A DNA stretch of 64,000 nt from Geothermobacter hydrogeniphilus (lineage in GTDB: Bacteria; Desulfobacterota; Desulfuromonadia; Desulfuromonadales; Geothermobacteraceae). The notes beneath the pieces were generated by a model, which made no database searches, was not told the origin of the DNA, and worked only from the letters and a program-made list of their open reading frames with translations. The position numbers were made by a program, and so were the translations under genes. Position 1 is the stretch's first letter; every line of letters starts with the position of its first letter. Positions 8,432 to 17,410 of the stretch are shown one piece after another. The stretch covers positions 157,175 through 221,174 of the forward strand of contig NZ_NAAD01000004.1 in NCBI RefSeq assembly GCF_002093115.1, in the 5' to 3' direction.

Positions 8432-9787
8432 ATGAATATTATTGTTGTTGGTCTCAGCCACCATTCCGCGCCGGTGGAAATTCGGGAGAAGGTCGCCTTC
8501 TCGCCGAATGACATGCAGCGTCCGTTGCGGCAGGTATTCGATCTGCCGGATATCGGGGAGGCGATGATCGTTTCCACCTGCAACCGGGTGGAAATCTATG
8601 CCACCAGTCGCGACCCCGACGCCGGCATCGCCGGTTTGCGCCGTTTCATGGCGGATTTTCACCAGCTTTCCCAGGATGACCTGCAGCCGCATCTCTACGA
8701 TTACCAGGGCGAGGAGGCGATTCGTCATGTTTTCCGGGTTTCGGCCAGCCTCGATTCGATGGTGATCGGTGAACCGCAGATCCTCGGTCAGATCAAGACC
8801 GCCTATGGCTACGCCGCCGAATTCAAGACCGTCGGTCTGATCCTCAACCGTTTTCTGCACAAGGCCTTCTCGGTCGCCAAGCGAGTGCGGACAGAAACCA
8901 ATATCGCCGGCAACGCGGTCTCGGTGTCCTTTGCCGCGGTGGAACTGGCGCGCAAGATTTTCGGTTCGCTCGACAACAAGACGGTGCTGCTGATCGGGGC
9001 CGGAGAGATGTGCGAACTGGCGGCCAAGCATTTTATCAACAACGGTGTCGGTCGGGTGCTGGTCACCAACCGGACGTTCTCCCGGGCGGAGAGGCTCGCC
9101 GCCGAGTTTGCCGGGCGGGCGATCCCCTTCGAGGAGTTCCCCGAGCATTTGCACCTCGCCGACATCGTCCTCACTTCGACCGGCGCGCCGACCTGTATCC
9201 TCGATCGTTCCCGGGTTGAGAAGGTCCTCAAGATCCGCAAGAACAAACCGATGTTCTTTATCGATATCGCCGTCCCTCGAGACATCGAACCGCAGGTCAA
9301 CGGAGTGCCCAACGTCTATCTCTACGACGTCGACGATCTGCAGGGGGTGGTTCAGGCCAATCTCAAGGAACGGCATAAAGAGGCGAAGAAGGCCGAAGAG
9401 ATCATCGACCTGGAGATCGGCCAGTTCCACGCCTGGATGGGGACGCTCCAGGTGAAGCCGACCATTGTTTCCCTGCGGCGCAGGTTCGAGGAGATTCGCC
9501 GCGGCGAGGTGGAAAAAACCCTGCGCAACCTCAAGCATGTCGACAAGAAACAGGAGCAGGCCATCGAAGCCTTGACCTCCGCGATCATCAACAAGATCCT
9601 GCATCCGGCGATCAGCGCCCTGAAAGAGAAGCAGAATGGCGAGGGGGACAACTTCGTCGATGCCGTACGGACCTTGTTCGCCCTCGAAGGAACATCGGGG
9701 GAGACGCAATTCAAGCCGCTGGCGGTGGATGACGACGACCTCGAAACAGATCAACCGACACCCGATCAGAGTCAAGGAGCGAAATAA
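8432..9787 (+). CDS. hemA: Glutamyl-tRNA reductase
   Basis: HemA reduces glutamyl-tRNA to glutamate-1-semialdehyde, the first committed step of C5 tetrapyrrole synthesis. The 451-residue protein has the catalytic Cys50 in [10 protein letters not shown] and the [13 protein letters not shown] start. It also shows the substrate block [15 protein letters not shown], the NADPH Rossmann motif [13 protein letters not shown] and the C-terminal dimerisation helix. The start at ATG 8432 gives the canonical N-terminus. It is followed five bases later by hemC. Confidence 0.98.
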   Translation: MNIIVVGLSHHSAPVEIREKVAFSPNDMQRPLRQVFDLPDIGEAMIVSTCNRVEIYATSRDPDAGIAGLRRFMADFHQLSQDDLQPHLYDYQGEEAIRHVFRVSASLDSMVIGEPQILGQIKTAYGYAAEFKTVGLILNRFLHKAFSVAKRVRTETNIAGNAVSVSFAAVELARKIFGSLDNKTVLLIGAGEMCELAAKHFINNGVGRVLVTNRTFSRAERLAAEFAGRAIPFEEFPEHLHLADIVLTSTGAPTCILDRSRVEKVLKIRKNKPMFFIDIAVPRDIEPQVNGVPNVYLYDVDDLQGVVQANLKERHKEAKKAEEIIDLEIGQFHAWMGTLQVKPTIVSLRRRFEEIRRGEVEKTLRNLKHVDKKQEQAIEALTSAIINKILHPAISALKEKQNGEGDNFVDAVRTLFALEGTSGETQFKPLAVDDDDLETDQPTPDQSQGAK

Positions 9788-9792
9788 TTATC

Positions 9793-10755
9793 ATGGCGAA
9801 GAAAACCCTGCGCATCGGCACCCGTGCCAGTCAATTGGCCCTCTGGCAGGCCAACTGGGTCAAGTCCGAACTGGAAAAACGTTATCCGGATCTCGAAGTC
9901 ACTCTGACCAAAATCAAGACCCAGGGTGACAAGATTCTCGATGTGCCGCTGGCGATGGTCGGCGGCAAGGGCCTGTTCGTCAAGGAAATCGAAGAGGCGA
10001 TGCTACGCGGCGAGGTCGATATCGCCGTGCATTCGATGAAGGATGTGCCGACCGTTTTTCCCGAGGGGCTCGCCCTGCGCTGCATCACTGCCCGCGAGGA
10101 TGTCCGCGATATCTGCATCCTCAAGCCCGGTTTCAAGAGTTTCCGGGATCTGCCGCAGGGGGCGCGCATCGGCACCTCGTCGCTGCGCCGCAAGGCCTGT
10201 CTGCTGCAGGTGCGACCCGATTTTCAGATGGTCGACATCCGCGGCAATGTCGAAACCCGCATTCGCAAGCTGACCGAAGAGGATCTCGATGCCGTGGTGC
10301 TGGCCGCCGCCGGCATGAAGCGGCTCGGCTTCGGCAACCAGATCTCTGAATATCTGCCGGTTGATGTTTCCCTGCCGGCCATTGGTCAGGGAGCGCTCGG
10401 CCTGGAAAGCCGCATCGATGACGACGAAACCAACGAGCTGATCGATTTCTTCAATGAACCAGAAACCGCCGCCGCGGTCACCGCGGAGCGAGCCCTGCTG
10501 GCCCGGCTCGAAGGCGGTTGCCAGGTGCCGATTGCCGCCTACGGTACGGTTGAGGAAGAACGGTTGACCCTCAGCGGCCTGGTGGCCAGCGTCGACGGCA
10601 GTGAGGTCATCCAGGGGCAGGTCGAGGGACCGGTCGCCGAGGCCGGACAGCTTGGGGTCTCGCTGGCAGATGATCTGCTGATTCGCGGGGCCGGCCGGAT
10701 TCTCAACGCGGTTTACGGCGTCGAGACCTTCCACCCGAACAAGGAAGACGTTTAA
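9793..10755 (+). CDS. hemC: Hydroxymethylbilane synthase (porphobilinogen deaminase)
   Basis: HemC polymerises four porphobilinogens into hydroxymethylbilane using a covalent dipyrromethane cofactor. The 320-residue product shows LRIGTRASQLALWQAN, the SMKDVPT loop, GTSSLRRKA and RGNVETRIRKL. The cofactor Cys is about residue 243 in EGGCQVPIAAY. Length and all arginine-rich substrate motifs are intact. It sits between hemA and the bifunctional cobA-hemD gene. Confidence 0.98.
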   Translation: MAKKTLRIGTRASQLALWQANWVKSELEKRYPDLEVTLTKIKTQGDKILDVPLAMVGGKGLFVKEIEEAMLRGEVDIAVHSMKDVPTVFPEGLALRCITAREDVRDICILKPGFKSFRDLPQGARIGTSSLRRKACLLQVRPDFQMVDIRGNVETRIRKLTEEDLDAVVLAAAGMKRLGFGNQISEYLPVDVSLPAIGQGALGLESRIDDDETNELIDFFNEPETAAAVTAERALLARLEGGCQVPIAAYGTVEEERLTLSGLVASVDGSEVIQGQVEGPVAEAGQLGVSLADDLLIRGAGRILNAVYGVETFHPNKEDV

Positions 10756-10765
10756 CCCGCAGCCG

Positions 10766-12307
10766 ATGGCAGAGCAGATTTTATTTTCCGGCATGGTTTA
10801 CCTGGTCGGCGCCGGGCCCGGTGATCCCGGGTTGATGACGATCCGGGGGTTGGCCTGCCTGCGGCGTGCCGAGGTGGTGATCTACGACTACCTGGCCAAC
10901 CCGGTTTTTCTTGACGAAGCTCCGGCAGCGGCGGAGAGAATCTATGTCGGCAAGACCAGTGGTTGCCACCATACGTCTCAGGCGGACATCAACCAGTTGC
11001 TGATTGACAAGGCGCGTACCGGCAAACAGGTGGTCCGGCTGAAAGGGGGCGACCCTTTCATTTTCGGTCGCGGCGGTGAAGAAGCCCTGGCGCTGCATGA
11101 GGCCGGTATCCCCTTTGAAGTGGTTCCCGGGGTCACGGCCGGGTTCGCTGCCGCCGCCTATGCCGGTATTCCTCTTACTCACCGGGATTTCACCACCAGT
11201 CTGGCGCTCTTTACCGGTCATGAGAAGCCGGAGAAGAAACTTTCCAGCCTCGATTGGAGCAAGCTGGCAACCGGAGTCGGCACCCAGGTGTTTTACATGG
11301 GGATGGCCAACCTGGCGGTAATCAGCGAGCAGCTGGTTTGCCACGGGCGTTCCCCGAAAACGCCGGTGGCGGTGATCCGCTGGGCGACCACGCCGCGCCA
11401 GCAGGTGGTGGAAGGGACTCTGGCCGATATCGTTGACCGGGTCGCGACCGCCGGGCTCAAGCCGCCGGCGGTGATCGTCGTCGGCGAGGTGGTCGGCCTG
11501 CGCCGGCAGTTGCGCTGGTTCGAAGATCGTCCGCTGCTCGGCAAGCGGGTGCTGGTGACCCGGGCCGCCGGTCAGGCCGGGGACTTTGTCCGCCTGCTTG
11601 AACAGCAGGGGGCCGAGGCGCTTCCCTGCCCGGTCATCGAACTGGTCGACCCGGAGGATTTTGCTCCACTCGATGCCCAGATTGAGCATCTGGCCGATTT
11701 TGACATCCTGATTCTGACCTCAGCCAATGCCGTGGAGCGTTTTTTCGCCCGCCTTCGCGGCAAGGGGCTTGATTTGCGTGCGCTGGCCGGTTTGCGGGTG
11801 GTGGCGGTGGGATCGAAGACGGCTCGTTGCATTGCCGCGCAGGGCATCAATCCTGATCTGGTTCCGGTCGACAGCCGTGCCGAGGGGGTGGTTGCCGAAC
11901 TGCTGGCCGAGGGCGTCAGAGACCAGCGGATTCTCTACCCGCGGGCGGCGCTTGCCCGTCCGCTGATTCCCGAGCAGCTGACCGCCGCCGGGGCCGAGGT
12001 CGCGGCGCCGGTCCTGTATCGTACCCTGCCGGCCGCCGAGGGGGCCGGCCGTCTGCGGCAGGCGTTGCTCGGCGGACTGGATGCCGTGACCTTCACGTCA
12101 TCATCGACCGTGACCAACCTGTTTGCTCTGGCTGACGAGGAGCAGCGCGCTCAACTGAGTCGTCTGCCGCTCTTCTCCATCGGTCCCGAAACCAGTAAAA
12201 CCTTGCGACGACATGGGCTGTCGGTCGCCGCTGAGGCTTCTTTTTCGACCCTTGAGGGGCTGGTCGCCAGCCTGATCGAATATTATCGAAAACCGGCCAA
12301 AGGCTAA
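10766..12307 (+). CDS. Fused uroporphyrinogen-III C-methyltransferase / uroporphyrinogen-III synthase
   Basis: The 513-residue protein is a two-domain fusion. Residues about 10-250 form the SAM-dependent CobA/SUMT domain, with [28 protein letters not shown] and [22 protein letters not shown]. Residues about 260-513 form the HemD domain, with VLVTRAAGQ and [10 protein letters not shown]. It makes uroporphyrinogen III and methylates it to precorrin-2, placing haem and sirohaem/cobalamin branches in one polypeptide. This fusion is common in Desulfuromonadales and clostridia. The ATG at 10766 is used; ATG 10793 is an alternative nearer the conserved start. Confidence 0.95.
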   Translation: MAEQILFSGMVYLVGAGPGDPGLMTIRGLACLRRAEVVIYDYLANPVFLDEAPAAAERIYVGKTSGCHHTSQADINQLLIDKARTGKQVVRLKGGDPFIFGRGGEEALALHEAGIPFEVVPGVTAGFAAAAYAGIPLTHRDFTTSLALFTGHEKPEKKLSSLDWSKLATGVGTQVFYMGMANLAVISEQLVCHGRSPKTPVAVIRWATTPRQQVVEGTLADIVDRVATAGLKPPAVIVVGEVVGLRRQLRWFEDRPLLGKRVLVTRAAGQAGDFVRLLEQQGAEALPCPVIELVDPEDFAPLDAQIEHLADFDILILTSANAVERFFARLRGKGLDLRALAGLRVVAVGSKTARCIAAQGINPDLVPVDSRAEGVVAELLAEGVRDQRILYPRAALARPLIPEQLTAAGAEVAAPVLYRTLPAAEGAGRLRQALLGGLDAVTFTSSSTVTNLFALADEEQRAQLSRLPLFSIGPETSKTLRRHGLSVAAEASFSTLEGLVASLIEYYRKPAKG

Positions 12308-12378
12308 GGGCAAAAGGCCAAGGGGAAGGCCCTCTTCCCTGATTGTTGCCGTCAGCCTTTAGCCCTGTGCCCTTAGCC
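12302..12378. repeat. Inverted repeat upstream of hemB
   Basis: GGCTAAGGGC at 12302-12311 is matched by its exact complement GCCCTTAGCC at 12369-12378. Further partial pairing (AAAGGC with GCCTTT) lies inside. The left arm overlaps the last codons of the cobA-hemD gene, and the right arm lies about 20 bases before hemB. It could form a hairpin in the operon mRNA; the role is unknown. Confidence 0.55.
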
Positions 12379-12397
12379 GACCCTGAGGAGTGCCCCC

Positions 12398-13372
12398 ATG
12401 TTTTTCCCCGAATACCGCGGCCGGCGTCTGCGCCGCAATCACAATCTGCGCCGCATGGTGCGTGAAACTCACCTGCGTGTCGATGACCTGATCTACCCGA
12501 TGTTTTCCGCCTTCGGCGAGCGGATCAAAAAGGAAATCCCGTCGATGCCCGGTATCTACCAGCAGTCGATCGACAACATCGTCGCTGAAGCGCAGGAGGT
12601 GCATGCTCTCGGCATCCCGGCGGTGATCCTGTTCGGTATTCCGGAATGCAAGGATCCTCTCGGCCAGGACGCCTATGATGACGAGGGCATCATTCAACGC
12701 ACGGTACGCGCCATCAAGGAGGCAGTGCCGGAGTTGACGGTGATCACTGATGTCTGCATGTGCGAATACACCGACCACGGTCATTGCGGGGTGATCCGGG
12801 AGGGGGATGTCGACAACGACGAGACCCTCAAGCTGCTGGCTGCCGAGGCTCTTTCCCACGCCCGTGCCGGGGCCGATATCGTTGCTCCCTCTGATATGAT
12901 GGACGGCCGGGTGGCGGCGATCCGCGAAATTCTCGATGCCAACGGTTTCAGCGACATCCCGGTGATGAGCTACGCGGTCAAGTACGCCAGTGCCTATTAC
13001 GGACCGTTCCGGGACGCGGCCGATTCGACGCCGCAGTTCGGCGACCGGCGTTCCTACCAGATGGACCCGGCCAACCGTATCGAGGCGTTCCGCGAGGCGG
13101 CACTCGATGTCCAGGAGTGTGCCGACTTCCTGATGGTCAAGCCTGCCCTAGCCTATCTTGACATCATCCGCGATATCAAGGACCGTTTTGACCTGCCGCT
13201 GGTCTGCTACAATGTCTCCGGTGAATACTCGATGATCAAGGCGGCCGCCGAGAAAGGCTGGATCGATGAGGATCGGGTGGTGATGGAGACCCTGGTCGGC
13301 ATGAAACGGGCCGGGGCCGACCTGATTATCACCTACCATGCCAAACAGGCGGCGAAACTGCTGGGGGCTTGA
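12398..13372 (+). CDS. hemB: Delta-aminolevulinic acid dehydratase (porphobilinogen synthase)
   Basis: HemB condenses two 5-aminolevulinates into porphobilinogen. The 324-residue protein has the Zn-type cysteine cluster Cys120, Cys122 and Cys130 in [13 protein letters not shown]. The two Schiff-base lysines lie in [14 protein letters not shown] and [11 protein letters not shown]. It closes the haem operon 90 bases after the cobA-hemD gene, with an SD-like GAGGAG ahead of ATG 12398. The Cys-type site means it is predicted to be zinc dependent rather than magnesium-only. Confidence 0.98.
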   Translation: MFFPEYRGRRLRRNHNLRRMVRETHLRVDDLIYPMFSAFGERIKKEIPSMPGIYQQSIDNIVAEAQEVHALGIPAVILFGIPECKDPLGQDAYDDEGIIQRTVRAIKEAVPELTVITDVCMCEYTDHGHCGVIREGDVDNDETLKLLAAEALSHARAGADIVAPSDMMDGRVAAIREILDANGFSDIPVMSYAVKYASAYYGPFRDAADSTPQFGDRRSYQMDPANRIEAFREAALDVQECADFLMVKPALAYLDIIRDIKDRFDLPLVCYNVSGEYSMIKAAAEKGWIDEDRVVMETLVGMKRAGADLIITYHAKQAAKLLGA

Positions 13373-13399
13373 GGCCTCACGGCCTTGTCGAGGGAAATA

Positions 13400-13431
13400 A
13401 GCGGGGGCATCCACAGTGGATGCCCCCGCTT
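13400..13431 (+). terminator. Hairpin after hemB, probable terminator
   Basis: A 14-bp stem (AGCGGGGGCATCCA and its complement, two-base loop) lies about 28 bases after the hemB stop. The following bases TCATC are not a strong T tract, so termination efficiency is uncertain. Confidence 0.65.
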
Positions 13432-13517
13432 CATCTGGGTTGATTCCGGTTCGGGTGTTGACCCTTTTCTCCGGCAGAAAGCCACCGCTCCGGGTATAAT
13501 GAAGGGCAGGAGCCTCT

Positions 13518-14198
13518 ATGACTGATGATATCCCTTCGCCGCAGCCGTTGAGCCGTTCCGAACAGATTACGGCCATTTCTCACTATTATCGGGCCGAGGT
13601 GCAGCGCAGCCTCGCCTGGCGTGAGCGTCTCGACCGGACCACCAACTGGGCCGGCGTGACCTCGACCGCTTTTCTCGGCTTCGGCTTCGCTCACCCGGAG
13701 ATCCACCATTCGATTTTTATCTTCGGTTTCGCCATCCTGCACATCCTGCTGTTTATCGAAGCGCGGCGTTTTCGTTTTTACGATGCCTATGAATATCGTG
13801 TCCGGTTGTTGAATCAGCACTTCATTTACGATATCTTGGCGCACGGCACCCTGCCGACCGATTTCGATGCCGCCGATGAAAGTTACTGGCGCGCCGAACT
13901 CGCCTCGGACCTGCGTTATCCGCAATACAAGATGAGCCTGCGGGCGGCCCTGGCCCGGCGGTTGCGGGCCAATTACATTTATCTTTTCACGTTGCTGGTG
14001 CTGGCCTGGCTGGTGAAGATCTGGATTCATCCGGTGGTTGCCACCTCCTGGTCCGCGTTTGTCCGCCAGGGAGCCATCGGCATGCTGCCCGGTGGTTTCA
14101 CCTTCGGTCTGATGGGACTCTTTTTCGCCTACCTGTGGTTGCTCAGCCGCCTCGGGCGCAAACCGAGCGGCGGGCGGGACCTGCTGCATAGCAAATAA
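13518..14198 (+). CDS. DUF2270 membrane protein
   Basis: The 226-residue protein matches DUF2270: a cytoplasmic N-terminus with EQITAISHYYRAEVQRSLAWRERLDRTTNW (seen as ISHYYRAEV and WRERLDRTTNWA), two hydrophobic segments near residues 50-85, and two more near 155-215. The YRVRLLNQHFIYDIL block is typical. Function is unknown. A TATAAT at 13495-13500 and an SD (GGAG) precede the start. It lies 21 bases before an M16 peptidase gene, so the two may be co-transcribed. Confidence 0.8.
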   Translation: MTDDIPSPQPLSRSEQITAISHYYRAEVQRSLAWRERLDRTTNWAGVTSTAFLGFGFAHPEIHHSIFIFGFAILHILLFIEARRFRFYDAYEYRVRLLNQHFIYDILAHGTLPTDFDAADESYWRAELASDLRYPQYKMSLRAALARRLRANYIYLFTLLVLAWLVKIWIHPVVATSWSAFVRQGAIGMLPGGFTFGLMGLFFAYLWLLSRLGRKPSGGRDLLHSK

Positions 14199-14219
14199 CC
14201 AGTCGAGACGATCATATCC

Positions 14220-15506
14220 ATGCCTGTTCACGAAGAAGTTCTGCCCAATGGCCTGCGCCTGGTGCTGGCCGACATGCCGCACCTGCACAGTCTGGAAATG
14301 GTCTGCTATGTCGGGGCCGGAGGCCGCAACGAGACGGCCGAACTTTCCGGAATTTCCCATTTTGTCGAGCACATGCTGTTTCGCGGTTGCGAGGGGTATG
14401 ACGACAGCATCTCACTGGAGCGGGCATTCGAGGCACTTGGTGGGGCCGTCAATGCCACCACCGATGCCGACACCACCTGTTTTTTCAGTCGCCTCCATCC
14501 CGAGCGTCTTGCCGAGGGGGCTGATCTCTTTGCCCGTTTGCTCTGCAAGCCGCAGTGGAACGCGATTGAGACCGAGCGGCGGATCATCCTGGAGGAAGCC
14601 CGGGAGGATTTGAACGAGGCGGGGGAGGTTATCAACAGCGATACCCTGACCAATGCCCTGCTGTGGCCCGACCATCCCCTCGGCCAACCGCTTATCGGTA
14701 GTGAATCGACCTTGCGGAAGATCGCTCTGCCGCAGCTGCAGCAGTACCATCGCAGCTATTACAGCCCGCGGAATGTCCTGGTCGCCGTGGCGGGTAAACT
14801 GCCGGGGCCGCGGTCCTACGAGGCGCTCCGCGAAGCCTTCACCTCCTGGAGAGGGCCGGAGGTCGCCGCTCCGTTGCCGGCTTCGCCCCTGCCGGAACAG
14901 GGCTGTCCGCAAAGTTGCTGGGTGCACGACTCCAGTTCCCAGTTGAATCTGCAGTTCGCCCTGCAGATCCCCTGGGGAAGATCTCATCCCGATTCCTTTG
15001 CGTTGCGTATCTGGCGGCGTATTCTTTCCTGGGGTGGGACCTCACGCCTGATGCTTCGACTTCGCGAGGAGCTCGGCCTGACCTACCATGTCGAGGCCGG
15101 CCTGAACATGTTGAGCGATACCGGCTGCCTGACCGTTGACCTGGCCGTCCCTCCGGAGCGGCTGCTGCAGGCGGTGGAGGAGGTTCTGTCGCTGCTGCTG
15201 GAAATGGGCAGCCGTCCTGTCGCCGAGGAAGAACTGCAACGCACCCTGCGCAACTTTCGCTATGATCTTGATTACAGTCGCGACCTGCCTGAAGAATTGG
15301 CGGTACGTTATGGTTGGGGCACATTGGTCGGTTACCGACGCAGTTTCGAGCGGGACCTGGCCGATGCCGAGGCCCTGACTGGAGAGACACTGCAGCGGGT
15401 GGCTCGTCAGTTGCTGGTTCCCGGGAGGTTGGCGCTGGCGGTCGTCGGGCCCTGGCGGACTGCCGATCGTCCGAAGGTGGAAGCGATGCTGGAACACTGG
15501 GCGTGA
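14220..15506 (+). CDS. M16-family zinc peptidase
   Basis: The 428-residue protein carries the inverted zinc motif HxxEH as HFVEH near residue 46, followed about 75 residues later by the third ligand region IILEEAREDLNE. It also has a C-terminal M16 inactive-repeat-like domain. It resembles processing peptidases of the PqqL/MPP type, which degrade or process short peptides. The N-terminus EEVLPNGLRLV is typical. It is probably cytoplasmic because no signal peptide is seen. Confidence 0.92.
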   Translation: MPVHEEVLPNGLRLVLADMPHLHSLEMVCYVGAGGRNETAELSGISHFVEHMLFRGCEGYDDSISLERAFEALGGAVNATTDADTTCFFSRLHPERLAEGADLFARLLCKPQWNAIETERRIILEEAREDLNEAGEVINSDTLTNALLWPDHPLGQPLIGSESTLRKIALPQLQQYHRSYYSPRNVLVAVAGKLPGPRSYEALREAFTSWRGPEVAAPLPASPLPEQGCPQSCWVHDSSSQLNLQFALQIPWGRSHPDSFALRIWRRILSWGGTSRLMLRLREELGLTYHVEAGLNMLSDTGCLTVDLAVPPERLLQAVEEVLSLLLEMGSRPVAEEELQRTLRNFRYDLDYSRDLPEELAVRYGWGTLVGYRRSFERDLADAEALTGETLQRVARQLLVPGRLALAVVGPWRTADRPKVEAMLEHWA

Positions 15507-15603
15507 CCGGTACCGGTCCGGCCGCTACATCACACATATCAGCCAATTTCGCACCACAGCTGCAAGACGCTGGATCAAGGCGCAGGCTCGGTGAGCGCGG
15601 CGG

Positions 15604-15619
15604 CGTAGCGGCAGCTACG
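15604..15619. repeat. CGTAGC hairpin repeat copy (within about 15530-15660)
   Basis: The core CGTAGC-GGCA-GCTACG lies at 15604-15619. It is embedded in a longer imperfect palindrome that resembles, in reverse, the element around 44000. It fills most of the gap between the M16 peptidase gene and the convergent aminotransferase gene. Confidence 0.75.
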
Positions 15620-15680
15620 TCGCACAAGCGAAGCGAGTCTGCAACGCAAAGTTGATGAAAAAGCCGGCGTCCTCACGACA

Positions 15681-15722
15681 CAAAGGGCCCTGTCCGGAGA
15701 GATTCCGGGCAGGGCCCTTTGT
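15681..15722. terminator. Bidirectional intrinsic terminator
   Basis: A long stem (AAAGGGCCCTGTCCGG pairing with CCGGGCAGGGCCCTTT, with one wobble or mismatch) separates the convergent M16 peptidase and aminotransferase genes. The ends are A-rich and T-rich, so it can act in both directions. Confidence 0.8.
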
Positions 15723-15734
15723 TATTCAGTTGAA

Positions 15735-17039
15735 TCAGAGCCCGAGGTACTGCGGTACGACTTCGGCAATGGTGTGGAAGATTTTGCGGAACTCGTCCTC
15801 GTTGCGTTCCAGCAGAGTGATACGGAAACCGCGTTCGGGGGTCGAGAAGGAGGAGAGCGGGACCACGCAGATGCCGGTGGAGGCGAGCAGGTAGTAGACG
15901 AAGCGCTTGTCGAGGGCGATGTCCGGTTCGGTGACCAGCTGTTCGACCAGTTCTTTGACTTCCGGCGATTCTATCGGCAGACTCTGGCGGTCATTGAGGC
16001 TCCCTCGTTCGAAGACCACGCTCATGTAGAAGGCGCCATTGGTGCGGTTGACTTCCAGACCGGGAACGTCCTTGAGCAACTCGTAGGCGATATTGGAATA
16101 CTTTTCGTACCGGGCCGTGCGCTCCTTGAGCCAACCGGGATATTCGGGATGACTGAGAATCTTCGGGATCGCTTTCTGCGGCAGGGTGGTGGAACAGACC
16201 TCGACCATTTTCGAATCAAGAATGCTCTGGATGTAACGGGCGAAGACCGGATCCTTGTCGGCATTATAGACCTCAATCCAGCCGCATCGGGCGCCCGGCC
16301 AGGGCGCTTCTTTGCTGATGCCCTTCATTGAGATGCCCGGCACATCACCGACCAGGTCGGAGAGCGGCCGGGTCATCTGGCCATTGTAGACAATGTTCTG
16401 GTAGACCTCGTCGATGATCACAAACAGGTCATATTCCCTGGCCACGGCGATCATTTCGCGGAGGATGCGTTCCGGGTAGACGGCGCCGGTCGGGTTGTCG
16501 GGATTGATGATCAGCAGACCGGCGATGGAGGGATTGTATTTGATCGACAGCCGCAGGTCATCGAGGTCCGGATACCAGTGGTTGTGGGGGTCGAGACGAT
16601 AGGTCACCGGGGCCTGCCCGGAATGGGCGCCTTCCGCCGAGGAGTGGGTCGAATAGGTCGGTGAGGGGCCGATAACCCGCGCCTCGCGGCGCATCAGGCC
16701 GTAGACTTTCTGGATGGCGTCGCCGAGGCCGTTGAAAAAGATGACATCCTCAGCCGTGATCTGCGCCCCGCCGCGGGCGTTGGTCTGTTCGGCAAGGAAC
16801 TGGCGGGTTTCCAGCACACCCTTGGTCGCACAGTAGCCGTAGCTGCAGTCCTGCATCGCCAGATCGGCGACGATTTTTTTCATCCAGACCGGAATTTTCT
16901 CACCCTTGGCGATCGGATCACCGATGTTTTCCATATTGGTCTTGATGCCGAGCTGTTGCAGCTTTTCGGCAATCTCAACGATCGCGCGGATTTCGTAAAC
17001 CCATTCTCCGGCGCCGATGTGGACGATATTCTTGCGCAT
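15735..17039 (-). CDS. PLP-dependent aminotransferase, AlaA-like (probable alanine transaminase)
   Basis: This 434-residue class I/II aminotransferase has the NPDNPTG motif, the IIDEVYQNI aspartate strand and the PLP lysine in SMKGISKEAPWPGARCGW. Several blocks recall E. coli AlaA: VYEIR..AEKL, NIGDP, YGYCATKG, WYPDLDDLR and LLIINPDNPTGAVYPE. AlaA makes alanine from pyruvate and glutamate. The substrate is inferred, but the upstream leader with 11 alanine codons and a terminator (17106-17271) supports an alanine link. ATG 17039 follows GGGGAG. Other class I aminotransferases cannot be excluded. Confidence 0.85.
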   Translation of the reverse strand: MRKNIVHIGAGEWVYEIRAIVEIAEKLQQLGIKTNMENIGDPIAKGEKIPVWMKKIVADLAMQDCSYGYCATKGVLETRQFLAEQTNARGGAQITAEDVIFFNGLGDAIQKVYGLMRREARVIGPSPTYSTHSSAEGAHSGQAPVTYRLDPHNHWYPDLDDLRLSIKYNPSIAGLLIINPDNPTGAVYPERILREMIAVAREYDLFVIIDEVYQNIVYNGQMTRPLSDLVGDVPGISMKGISKEAPWPGARCGWIEVYNADKDPVFARYIQSILDSKMVEVCSTTLPQKAIPKILSHPEYPGWLKERTARYEKYSNIAYELLKDVPGLEVNRTNGAFYMSVVFERGSLNDRQSLPIESPEVKELVEQLVTEPDIALDKRFVYYLLASTGICVVPLSSFSTPERGFRITLLERNEDEFRKIFHTIAEVVPQYLGL

Positions 17040-17105
17040 TTCCAGCTCCCCTGGCCCGTTCTGGTCGGGCGTTGACTCTGATTCAGGTGCGAATCAGCTG
17101 ATCCA

Positions 17106-17136
17106 ATAAAAAAGGCCATGGCAGATGCCATGGCCC
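17106..17136 (-). terminator. Rho-independent terminator/attenuator upstream of the AlaA-like gene
   Basis: On the minus strand a perfect 9-bp stem GGCCATGGC / GCCATGGCC (17127-17135 and 17114-17122, four-base loop) is followed immediately by six Ts (17113-17108). It lies about 68 bases before the aminotransferase start and 22 bases after the leader-peptide stop. There is no other minus-strand gene that it would terminate, which marks it as an attenuator. Confidence 0.8.
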
Positions 17137-17157
17137 GTCGTTATCAAGTCGAATGCG

Positions 17158-17271
17158 TCAGCATTCTCCGCCATGGACATTTCCGAAGCCGTCGGTCCCT
17201 GCGGCCGCGGCGAAAATAGCTCGTGCTGCCGCGGCAGCCGGAAAATCTGCAGAAAAACAATGCATGTCCAT
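17158..17271 (-). CDS. Alanine-rich leader peptide (putative attenuation peptide)
   Basis: A 37-codon frame on the minus strand begins MDMHCFSADFP. It contains five consecutive Ala codons (12-16), Arg, Ala, Ile, Phe and four more Ala codons (21-24), for 11 Ala in all, then stops at 17158-17160. The start codon lies inside CCATGGACAT (17264-17273), whose exact complement ATGTCCATGG lies at 17171-17180. The latter can also pair over seven bases with the 5' arm of the terminator. This is the arrangement of a translation-coupled attenuator. A GGAAAAG sequence provides only a weak ribosome-binding site. The peptide is inferred and could be fortuitous in GC-rich DNA. Confidence 0.6.
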   Translation of the reverse strand: MDMHCFSADFPAAAAARAIFAAAAGTDGFGNVHGGEC

Positions 17272-17292
17272 GGTCTTTTCCAATGGTCAACT

Positions 17293-17322
17293 TCTCTAGC
17301 ATATCGGCGACGGCAAAGTCAA
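17293..17322 (-). promoter_or_regulatory. Candidate promoter for the alanine leader
   Basis: On the minus strand TTGACT (17322-17317) is followed after 18 bases by TGC-TAGAGA (the hexamer at 17298-17293), an extended -10-like element. Transcription would start just before the leader peptide frame. The -10 hexamer is weak, so this is a candidate only. Confidence 0.4.
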
Positions 17323-17410
17323 CAGATTCTCCCGGTTTCGCAGGTAATTTGCAAGTCCTGTCGTTCAGTTGCAGGACAGGAGTGATAGAATGATGGCAAG
17401 GGAGTCTGCC

